Shown here: positions 7,805 to 13,834 of the stretch, piece after piece | Position numbering within the stretch: the stretch's first letter is position 1 | Layout of the letters: each line of letters begins with the position of its first letter | Source of the DNA: Actinomadura rudentiformis | GTDB lineage: Bacteria > Actinomycetota > Actinomycetes > Streptosporangiales > Streptosporangiaceae | DNA: 64,000 nt | Direction: 5' to 3' | Assembly (NCBI RefSeq): GCF_008923185.1 | Contig: NZ_WBMT01000005.1 | Span: 62,001 to 126,000 of the forward strand | The notes under the pieces: generated by a model | Told to the model about the DNA's origin: nothing | What the model saw: only the letters and a program-made list of their open reading frames with translations | Database searches by the model: none | Position numbers and translations under genes: made by a program

Positions 7805-9838
7805 ACGCACGCGGTGTACATCGCGGCCAGTGACGCCGCCACCAAGAAGGCCGCGATCGCGGTGGGGATGACCGAGCTGCTCTCGCGCCGGGTCGGGCGG
7901 GTCGGGGTCTTCCGGCCTGTCGTACGGGCCGGGCGCCCAGATCATCTGGTGGAGACGCTGCGGTCCCGCTTCCGCCTCGCCCACACCGCCACGGGTGTGA
8001 CGTACGAGGACGTGCACGCCGACGCGCGGAGGGCCACGGCGGACATCGTCGCTCGTTACCGGGGCCTCGCCGACCAGGTCGACGCCGTGGTCATTGTCGG
8101 CACTGACTACACCGATGTGGGGGCGCCGACGGAGTTCGGGTTCAACGCCAAGCTCGCCGCTCATCTCGGCGCTCCGCTGCTCCTGGTGGTGAACGGGCGT
8201 GGCCGCACGCCGGCGGAGAACGGCGTCGCCGTCGAGCTGGCGCTGACCGAGATCAAGGCCGAGCACGCCACGGAGCTGGCCACCGTCGTCACTCGCGTAG
8301 ATGCCGCTGACGTTCCGGCGGTGGCACGGCCTGAGCAACTCTTGTTCGCGCTGCCCGAAGTGCCGCGGCTGTCGGCGCCTACCGTGCGCGACCTGATGGA
8401 GGCGTGCGACGGGCAGTTGCTGCTCGGCGAGGAACGGCTGCTCGGCCGCGAGGTCGGCGCCATCCTGGTCGGCGCGATGTCGCTGCCCAACATCCTCACC
8501 CGCCTGACCGAGGGCGCCGTGATCATCATTCCGTCCGACCGTGCCGCCGGGCTGCTGCCCGGGCTGCTCGGCGCGCACACCGCGCCCACGTTCCCCGCGC
8601 TGTCGGGGATCGTGATGAGCGGCGGGATGGAGCTCCCCGAGCCGGTCGCCCAGCTGCTGGACGGCATGTCGGCCCGGCTCCCGGTGGTCATCACCGAGGA
8701 GGACACGTTCGAGACCGCCATCGACCTGTCGAAGGTCGAGGGCAGGTTCACCCCGGAGGCGGACGGGAAGGTCGAGACGGCGCTCGGGCTGTTCGACGAG
8801 TACGTGGACGGCGACGCGTTGCTCGACCGGCTGCAGGTGAGCAAGACCGCGGTCACGCCGCTGATGTTCGAGTACGACCTGCTCGAACGAGCCCGCGCCG
8901 CCCGCCGTCACATCGTTCTGCCGGAAGGTGAGGACGAACGCATTCTGCGAGCGGCCGATCTCCTGCTGCGCCGTGGCGTCGCGGAGCTGACCCTGCTCGG
9001 GAACGCCGCCGAGATCGAACGCCGCGCCGCGATGCTCGGGCTGGACGTCAGCGGCGCCCATGTGGTGAGCCCGTTCGACCCGGCGCTGCGCGAACGTTTC
9101 GCCGAGGAGTACGCCCGCGTCCGCGCCCACAAGGGCGTCAACCTGGACCTGGCCCGCGACACGGTCACCGACCTGTCGTACTTCGGCACGTTGATGGTGC
9201 AGCTTGGTCTGGCCGACGGGATGGTGTCGGGCGCCGCGCACACCACCGCTCACACGATCCGGCCCGCGTTCGAGATCATCAAGACCGAGCCCGGCACCGA
9301 GCTCGTGTCCAGCGTCTTCTTCATGTGCCTGCCCGACCGGGTGCTCGTCTACGGCGACTGCGCGATCAACCCCGAGCCCGGCGCCGAACAGCTCGCCGCC
9401 ATCGCCATCTCCGCCGCCGCGACCGCCGCCCGGTTCGGCGTGGAGCCCCGGGTGGCGATGCTGTCGTACTCCACCGGCGACTCCGGCCACGGCGGCGACG
9501 TCGACAAGGTCCGCGCGGCCACCGCCCTCGTCCGCGAACGCCGCCCCGACCTGCTGATCGAGGGGCCGATCCAGTACGACGCGGCGATCGATCCCGGTGT
9601 CGCCCAGACCAAGCTCCCCGGCAATCCGGTCGCGGGCCGCGCCACCGTCTTCATCGTTCCCGACCTCAACACGGGCAACAACCTCTACAAGGCGGTCCAG
9701 CGCAGCGCCGGGGCCGTCGCCGTCGGGCCGGTCCTGCAGGGGCTGCGCAAGCCCGTCAACGACCTCTCCCGCGGCGCCACCGTCCAGGACATCGTCAACA
9801 CGGTGGCCATCACCGCCATCCAGGGGGAACTGCCGTGA
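7802..9838 (+). CDS. pta: Phosphate acetyltransferase
   Basis: A 678-aa long-form phosphotransacetylase, converting acetyl-CoA and phosphate to acetyl phosphate and CoA. Three domains are visible: an N-terminal BioD-like P-loop-derived domain (about 1-190), the DRTGG regulatory domain (about 200-310, with GREVGAILVGAMSLPNIL) and the catalytic PTA_PTB domain from about 360 (IVLPEGEDERILRAADLLLRR). The frame is open farther upstream, but the GTG at 7802 fits the usual N-terminus (VTHAVYIAASDAATKKAA). The P-loop of the BioD-like domain is degenerate, as in most Pta. It overlaps ackA by 4 bp (GTGA), so the two are translationally coupled and form the acetate overflow/assimilation pathway. Confidence 0.96.
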   Translation: MTHAVYIAASDAATKKAAIAVGMTELLSRRVGRVGVFRPVVRAGRPDHLVETLRSRFRLAHTATGVTYEDVHADARRATADIVARYRGLADQVDAVVIVGTDYTDVGAPTEFGFNAKLAAHLGAPLLLVVNGRGRTPAENGVAVELALTEIKAEHATELATVVTRVDAADVPAVARPEQLLFALPEVPRLSAPTVRDLMEACDGQLLLGEERLLGREVGAILVGAMSLPNILTRLTEGAVIIIPSDRAAGLLPGLLGAHTAPTFPALSGIVMSGGMELPEPVAQLLDGMSARLPVVITEEDTFETAIDLSKVEGRFTPEADGKVETALGLFDEYVDGDALLDRLQVSKTAVTPLMFEYDLLERARAARRHIVLPEGEDERILRAADLLLRRGVAELTLLGNAAEIERRAAMLGLDVSGAHVVSPFDPALRERFAEEYARVRAHKGVNLDLARDTVTDLSYFGTLMVQLGLADGMVSGAAHTTAHTIRPAFEIIKTEPGTELVSSVFFMCLPDRVLVYGDCAINPEPGAEQLAAIAISAAATAARFGVEPRVAMLSYSTGDSGHGGDVDKVRAATALVRERRPDLLIEGPIQYDAAIDPGVAQTKLPGNPVAGRATVFIVPDLNTGNNLYKAVQRSAGAVAVGPVLQGLRKPVNDLSRGATVQDIVNTVAITAIQGELP

Positions 9839-10992
9839 ACGTCCTGGTCCTCAACTGCGGCTCGTCCTCGATCAAGTACCAGCTCCTCGACGGCACGCGC
9901 ACCCTCGCGTCCGGCCTGCTGGAACGCATCGGCGAAGAGGCCGGCACCCTCACCCACGACTCGTCCAAGACCGAAGACCACTACCCCGACCACGAAACGG
10001 GCCTGCGCGCCATCCTCAGGGCCTTCGAAGACCACGGCCCGTCCCTGAGCGGCGTCGTCGCCGTTGGCCACCGCGTCGTCCACGGCGGCGACCGCTTCAG
10101 CGATCCCGTCCTGATCGACGACTCGGTCGAAAAGGCCATCGAAGAACTCACGCCCCTCGCGCCGCTCCACAACCCCGCCAACCTCGAAGGCATCCGAGTG
10201 GCCCGCGGCGCGTTCCCCGGCCTGCCGCACGTCGCGGTCTTCGACACCGCCTTCCACCAGACGCTGCCGCCCCACGCCCACACCTACGCCGTCCCCCGCT
10301 CATGGGCCGACCTGGGCGTACGCCGCTACGGCTTCCACGGAACGTCCTGCGCCTACGTCTCCCGTCGCGCCGCCGCACTTCTCGAGAACCCGCACCCCAA
10401 CACGATCGTTCTGCACCTGGGCAACGGCGCCAGCGCGACCGCCGTCTCCGGAGGCCGCTCCGTCGAGACGTCCATGGGCCTCACGCCCCTGGAAGGCCTC
10501 GTGATGGGCTCACGTTCCGGCGACGTCGACCCGGCCCTCCCGGCCTACCTGTCCCGCGTCGCCGGCCTGAGCCTCCTGGAGATCGACGCCGCCCTCAACA
10601 AGCACAGCGGCATGGTCGGCCTGGCCGGCGCGGGCGACCTTCGCGAAGTGTGGCGCCGAGCCGACGCCGGCGACGCCCAGGCCGCGGCCGCCCTGGACGT
10701 CTACTGCCACCGCATCCGCAAGTACGTCGGCGCGTACTATGCCGTCCTGGGCAGCGTGGACGCCATCGTCTTCACCGCCGGCGTAGGCGAGAACGACTCC
10801 CGCATCCGCTCCCGAGCCCTCGCCGGCCTCGACCGCCTGGGAATCGAGATCGACCCCGTCCGCAACGAATCCCCGTCCCGCGACGAACGAGTCATCTCAC
10901 CCCCCGACGCCGACGTGACAGTCCTGGTGATCCCCACCAACGAAGAACTGGAAATAGCCACCCAGGCCCTGGCCGTGACCAACCCCGGCTAG
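9835..10992 (+). CDS. ackA: Acetate kinase
   Basis: A 385-aa acetate kinase, making acetate and ATP from acetyl phosphate and ADP (reversible). Both family signatures are present: VLNCGSSSIKYQLL at residues 4-17 and RYGFHGTS at 164-171 with the catalytic His168; HLGNGASATAV and FTAGVGEN are nucleotide-binding blocks of the ASKHA fold. The length is normal. The GTG start at 9835 overlaps the pta stop codon (GTGA), giving a two-gene operon. No clear terminator hairpin follows within the 170 bp before the next gene. Confidence 0.97.
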   Translation: MNVLVLNCGSSSIKYQLLDGTRTLASGLLERIGEEAGTLTHDSSKTEDHYPDHETGLRAILRAFEDHGPSLSGVVAVGHRVVHGGDRFSDPVLIDDSVEKAIEELTPLAPLHNPANLEGIRVARGAFPGLPHVAVFDTAFHQTLPPHAHTYAVPRSWADLGVRRYGFHGTSCAYVSRRAAALLENPHPNTIVLHLGNGASATAVSGGRSVETSMGLTPLEGLVMGSRSGDVDPALPAYLSRVAGLSLLEIDAALNKHSGMVGLAGAGDLREVWRRADAGDAQAAAALDVYCHRIRKYVGAYYAVLGSVDAIVFTAGVGENDSRIRSRALAGLDRLGIEIDPVRNESPSRDERVISPPDADVTVLVIPTNEELEIATQALAVTNPG

Positions 10993-11161
10993 CTCGCAGG
11001 CAATCGCAATTTGTGATCGAAACAAGCAGAAAGAATCGTTTTTCATGTCGGCTGTGCCGCTCTAGCGTGAGCGTCATGACCAAATATGTCGCGCCACGCT
11101 TCCCCGGCCCGGGCGCAGACCATCAGATTCTTGCTGGACGTGACCACGAAGGCCGACGGGC

Positions 11162-11980
11162 ATGAGCACGCTGCGTTCGGCGCTCTGGCTGCCGCCCTTC
11201 GACGAACTCGCCGATCCTCGGACGGTCGTCCGCCTGGCCGCGGAGGCCGAGGCGGCAGGCTGGCATGGCGTCTTCCTGTGGGATCACCTGTTCTGGCGGG
11301 CGCCCGTCCAGCAAGTGGCCGACCCCTGGATCACGCTGGCGGCGGTCGCCGCGACCACCGAACACCTGCGGTTCGGCCCGATGGTCACGCCCCTTGCCCG
11401 CCGCCGGCCCGCGAAGGTCGCCAAAGAGACCGCCACCCTGGACGTGCTCAGCAACGGCCGCCTCACCCTGGGCGTCGGGCTGGGCAGTGACCGCTTCGCC
11501 GGCGAACTGTCCAAGACCGGCGAGCAACTCGACGACCGGGAGCGGGGCCAGATGCTTGACGAGTCGCTGGAGATCCTCACCGCCGCCTGGTCCGGTGAAC
11601 CGGTGCATCACCACGGCCGGCACACCACCGTCGACGGCGTCCGGTTCCTCCCACGACCAGTCCAACGTCCCGGCGTGCCGGTCTGGGCCGCGGGATTTCC
11701 CCGGAACATCAAACCGCTACGCCGGGCCGCCCTCTACGACGGGTTCTTCCCCATCAACCTCGACCACCCGGACCACGTTGCCGAAGTCGTCACCACCATC
11801 AACCCCCTCCGTCCGAATCCGGCCATGCCGTACGACATCGCCATCGCCCTCCCACCCGGCACTGATCTGGCGCCTTACGCCAAGGCCGGTGCCACCTGGT
11901 GGCTGACGGAGTTCGACCCGGACGAGCTGACCCTCGACGCGGTCCGCGGCGTCCTCCGCGACGGCCCGGCAGCCGGTTAG
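11162..11980 (+). CDS. LLM-class flavin/F420-dependent oxidoreductase
   Basis: A 272-aa luciferase-like monooxygenase-family protein with a TIM-barrel pattern. Typical features are LAAEAEAAGWHGVFLWDH at strand 2, AAVAATTEHLRFGPMVTPL at strand 3, the ETATLDVLSNGRLTLGVGLG block, and the AALYDGFFPINL strand near the C-terminus. In actinobacteria such proteins use F420 or reduced flavin; the substrate cannot be inferred. It is slightly shorter than the 300-350 aa norm, lacking part of the insertion segment. The 170-bp upstream region after ackA shows no strong hairpin. Monocistronic by context. Confidence 0.85.
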   Translation: MSTLRSALWLPPFDELADPRTVVRLAAEAEAAGWHGVFLWDHLFWRAPVQQVADPWITLAAVAATTEHLRFGPMVTPLARRRPAKVAKETATLDVLSNGRLTLGVGLGSDRFAGELSKTGEQLDDRERGQMLDESLEILTAAWSGEPVHHHGRHTTVDGVRFLPRPVQRPGVPVWAAGFPRNIKPLRRAALYDGFFPINLDHPDHVAEVVTTINPLRPNPAMPYDIAIALPPGTDLAPYAKAGATWWLTEFDPDELTLDAVRGVLRDGPAAG

Positions 11981-12078
11981 ATCTACCCAAACGTGGGGGA
12001 CTGCTGGGGCCCGTTTTGACTACCGAGCGTAAGAATCTGTCGCGTACCGTAGCCTTCCCCCAGAAGTGAGGCGATGCG

Positions 12079-12327
12079 ATGAGGTTCCCCACCCGCCTGG
12101 CCGTGCTCGGCGTCAGCGGTGCCGCGCTGGCGTTCACGGCCTGCCTGGTGCCCGCTGCCGCGGCAGAGCAACGCGCGACGTGGCGCGACACCGGCGCCCG
12201 GTTCTACTGGTACGAGAGCTGCCGTGAGGCCGGCGAGGCCGGCGTCCGGAACGAGGGCTGGCAGGCCTGGGACTGCAAGGGCAGTTCCGCGCCCTGGTCG
12301 AAGTACCAGCTCTGGTCCCTGAAGTAG
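12079..12327 (+). CDS. Small secreted protein, Trp/Cys-containing
   Basis: An 82-aa protein with a clear Sec signal peptide (basic MRFPTR, hydrophobic LAVLGVSGAALAFTACLV, AXA cleavage near residue 28). The mature ~54 residues are rich in Trp and Tyr (FYWYESC, GWQAWDCKG, WSKYQLWSLK) with two cysteines that could form one disulfide. I do not recognise a family. The ATG follows GTGAGGCGATGCG and a TACCGT box lies about 30 bp upstream. A perfect terminator hairpin follows immediately, so it is a monocistronic unit. Confidence 0.72.
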   Translation: MRFPTRLAVLGVSGAALAFTACLVPAAAAEQRATWRDTGARFYWYESCREAGEAGVRNEGWQAWDCKGSSAPWSKYQLWSLK

Positions 12328-12334
12328 GTCGGAA

Positions 12335-12366
12335 GGGCCGCGCCGCATTTTCCCGCGGCGCGGCCC
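12335..12366 (+). terminator. Perfect 12-bp stem hairpin after the small secreted protein gene
   Basis: GGGCCGCGCCGC at 12335-12346 and GCGGCGCGGCCC at 12355-12366 pair perfectly around an 8-nt loop, 7 bp after the stop codon. No U-tract follows, which is common in high-GC actinobacteria. Confidence 0.8.
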
Positions 12367-12444
12367 CCGTATAAATGCGTTGCCTTCAAGGAACCGCTTT
12401 GGCAGAGTGAAAGTCGAACGCAGCAGACCGGAGAGGAGCACATC

Positions 12445-12495
12445 ATGCGAATGCATAGTCGTCTCTCTGGGCCCGGGAGCAGCCGCCGAACGTGA
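12445..12495 (+). CDS. Putative 16-aa leader peptide upstream of the tRNA array
   Basis: ATG at 12445 is preceded by a strong GGAGAGGAG and opens a 16-codon frame reading MRMHSRLSGPGSSRRT. Its TGA stop (12493-12495) forms the loop of a perfect 6-bp hairpin (CGAACG at 12487-12492 with CGTTCG at 12496-12501). A second, terminator-type hairpin follows 6 nt later. The peptide has no Cys run or repeated amino acid that would mark a classical attenuator; it is Arg/Ser-rich (four Arg, four Ser, one His in 16), the same residues whose tRNAs lie downstream. Whether it is translated is unknown. Confidence 0.4.
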   Translation: MRMHSRLSGPGSSRRT

Positions 12496-12507
12496 CGTTC
12501 GCGCCTG

Positions 12508-12540
12508 CCGCCCGTGTCCACACGGGCGGTTTTTCTTTTC
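12508..12540 (+). terminator. Rho-independent terminator (or attenuator) directly before the tRNA array
   Basis: CCGCCCGTG at 12508-12516 pairs perfectly with CACGGGCGG at 12521-12529 around TCCA, followed by TTTTTCTTTTC. This is a textbook intrinsic terminator, rare in such a GC-rich genome. It ends only 3 nt before the first tRNA, leaving no room for a separate promoter, so tRNA expression must either read through it or come from a promoter inside the hairpin region. Confidence 0.85.
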
Positions 12541-12543
12541 CCC

Positions 12544-12629
12544 GGAGGGTTGGCCGAGAGGTAAGGCAGCGGCTTGCTAAGCCGTCGTCAGGGTCACCCC
12601 CTGCGTGAGTTCGATCCTCACACCCTCCG
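12544..12629 (+). tRNA. tRNA-Ser (GCU)
   Basis: An 86-nt cloverleaf with acceptor GGAGGGT/ACCCTCC, discriminator G, anticodon loop TTGCTAA (anticodon GCT) on a GCGGC/GCCGT stem, a long class II variable arm (GTCAGGGTCACCCCCTGC region) and T arm GTGAG-TTCGATC-CTCAC. All canonical for serine. CCA is not encoded. It is the first and most normal member of a four-gene array. Confidence 0.95.
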
Positions 12630-12630
12630 C

Positions 12631-12703
12631 GCCGGGTACGGAGGCTGGTGCTTCCGGTGGCTTCATATCCCACATCAGGCAGGTTCGATTCCTGCACCCG
12701 GTA
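12631..12703 (+). tRNA. tRNA with CAU anticodon (Met or Ile2 type), unusual
   Basis: A 73-nt cloverleaf starting 1 nt after tRNA-Ser. Acceptor GCCGGGT/ACCCGGT, D stem GGAG/TTCC, anticodon loop TTCATAT (CAT), T arm GCAGG-TTCGATT-CCTGC, discriminator A. Odd points: position 8 is A instead of the near-universal U, and the last anticodon-stem pair is C-C (GTGGC/CCCAC). It could decode AUG or, if lysidinylated, AUA, or be a decaying copy. Confidence 0.7.
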
Positions 12704-12704
12704 C

Positions 12705-12777
12705 GTCTCCGTGGCGCAGTGGAAAGCGCGTCGGGTTGCGGACCCGAAGGGCGCAGGTTCGAATCCTGCCGGAGACA
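12705..12777 (+). tRNA. tRNA-Arg (GCG)
   Basis: A 73-nt cloverleaf, 1 nt after the previous tRNA. Acceptor GTCTCCG/CGGAGAC is perfect, D stem GCGC/GCGC, anticodon stem TCGGG/CCCGA with loop TTGCGGA (anticodon GCG), T arm GCAGG-TTCGAAT-CCTGC, discriminator A; U8 and A14 are present, and A20, an arginine identity element, can be placed in the D loop. A GCG anticodon is unusual, since bacteria normally read CGU/CGC/CGA with an ACG tRNA edited to inosine. Confidence 0.88.
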
Positions 12778-12778
12778 C

Positions 12779-12851
12779 GGCGTTCGTGGTGTGGTGGTCT
12801 GCACGCCAGGTTGTGGTCCTGGAGGTTCCGGTTCGATACCGGGCGATCGCC
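12779..12851 (+). tRNA. tRNA-His (GUG), divergent
   Basis: Begins 1 nt after tRNA-Arg. G at 12779 can serve as the histidine-specific G-1 opposite discriminator C at 12851. Acceptor GCGTTCG/CGATCGC has one T-T mismatch; D stem GTGT/GCAC; anticodon stem CCAGG/CCTGG perfect with loop TTGTGGT (anticodon GTG); T arm TCCGG-TTCGATA-CCGGG. The histidine identity elements are intact although the acceptor is imperfect. The last base abuts the stop codon of the convergent SRPBCC gene. Confidence 0.8.
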
Positions 12852-13325
12852 CTAGGTGAGTTGCTCGAAGTACGCCTTTTGCGCGGGGTAGTAGTCGTCG
12901 AAATTGGGCTGGGGAGTGCCTTCGCGAGACGATACGAGCATGTCCAAGTAGTACTCCCAGCCCGGGCCCGTCTCGCCGATTCCCTCTGTGGTGGTGAGAT
13001 GCTGGATGAGTTTCAGCTCAGTGACGCCGTTCTGGTGCGTGAGGAGGAGTTCCAGGCGCCAATGCCCTGCTTCGTCGTCGGCGGTGACCAGTAGGCGTTC
13101 GGGGGGTTCGCAGACGTCGATGCGCATGTCGCTCCATGGCTCGCCCTCTTCGAAGAGCAAGCGGACTTTTACGGTGCGGCCGGGACCGGCGTCGCCTTCC
13201 CAATGGCCGAACCAACGGGCCGTTCGCTGGGGCTCGGTGACGCTGGCCCAGACGTCGTCGATAGGGGCCTTGAACGTGCGGGTGAACACGAGGTCGTTGC
13301 CATTGAGCCGGGCGGTGGGTTTCAT
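12852..13325 (-). CDS. SRPBCC (AHSA1-type) domain protein
   Basis: A 157-aa START/Bet v1-like fold protein of the AHSA1 group often encoded next to ArsR regulators. The pattern is clear: LVFTRTFKAPIDDVWASVTEP, then TARWFGHWEGD, VKVRLLFEEGE, and a C-terminal helix WEYYLDMLVSSREGTPQPNFDDYY. Such proteins bind hydrophobic ligands; function is unknown. The frame extends upstream but the ATG at 13325 is chosen for its AAGGAGAACACC ribosome binding site and because it overlaps the stop of the ArsR gene (ATGA). Its stop codon touches the end of the convergent tRNA-His. Confidence 0.88.
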   Translation of the reverse strand: MKPTARLNGNDLVFTRTFKAPIDDVWASVTEPQRTARWFGHWEGDAGPGRTVKVRLLFEEGEPWSDMRIDVCEPPERLLVTADDEAGHWRLELLLTHQNGVTELKLIQHLTTTEGIGETGPGWEYYLDMLVSSREGTPQPNFDDYYPAQKAYFEQLT

Positions 13326-13666
13326 GCGGTGTTCTCCTTTGGTGTGGAGCGCTCCCGGGTGGTGCGCCGGACTTCGGTCTCCAGCGCGTCCAGGCGGTGT
13401 TGCCAGCCGGCGGGGGAGCGCAGGAAGGTGATCCACTCGGCGAGGTCCGTGAGCGGCGCGGGGTCGAGTGTGTAGAGGCGCTGCCTGCCGACGAGTTCGT
13501 CGTGGACGAGGCCGCTCTCGCGCAGGATCCGGAGGTGGCGGCTGATCGCCGGGCGGCTGATCGTGAACCGCGACGCGATGTCGCTGACCGTCCGGGGCTG
13601 CCCGTGGAGCAGCGCCAGGATCTCCCGGCGTACGGGATCCGCGATCGCGTTCACCACCTCCTCCAT
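13322..13666 (-). CDS. ArsR-family winged-helix repressor
   Basis: A 114-aa ArsR regulator: IADPVRREILALLHGQP, the recognition helix region TISRPAISRHLRILRESGLV and the wing ELVGRQRLYTLDP. No CxC metal site is visible, so it belongs to the non-metal-sensing group that is co-transcribed with SRPBCC proteins. There is no Shine-Dalgarno; a TACGCT box lies 7 nt before the ATG at 13666, fitting a leaderless mRNA, and a perfect palindrome overlaps that box. It therefore probably represses its own two-gene operon. Confidence 0.92.
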   Translation of the reverse strand: MEEVVNAIADPVRREILALLHGQPRTVSDIASRFTISRPAISRHLRILRESGLVHDELVGRQRLYTLDPAPLTDLAEWITFLRSPAGWQHRLDALETEVRRTTRERSTPKENTA

Positions 13667-13674
13667 GGGCTAAA

Positions 13675-13694
13675 GCGTAACCCAGAGGTTACGC
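13675..13694. promoter_or_regulatory. ArsR operator overlapping a leaderless promoter
   Basis: GCGTAACC at 13675-13682 and GGTTACGC at 13687-13694 are perfect 8-bp inverted arms around CAGA. On the minus strand one arm overlaps the TACGCT -10-like box that sits 7 nt before the ArsR start. This is the geometry expected of an autorepressor site. Confidence 0.7.
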
Positions 13695-13834
13695 GTTTGG
13701 ACAGGCCGGTGTGTCCGGATGCGGCCAGCGAGGCCGGTGGGATGCGTTCTTGCACGGTTGCGAGGTTCGACTTACGGTCCATTTGTTGAGTGGGGCAACG
13801 TATTACGGTTCCCGAGCTCCAAGCGGAGGCGACG

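Noticed and set aside
12445-12495. Cysteine-responsive leader peptide of the type found before sulfur genes
   Set aside because: The 16-aa frame contains no cysteine and is followed by tRNAs, not sulfur assimilation genes.
12631-12703. Selenocysteine tRNA (UCA) in the array
   Set aside because: A UCA loop requires a register with an unpaired anticodon stem, and the gene lacks the 8-bp acceptor extension and long variable arm of tRNA-Sec; the CAU register folds better.
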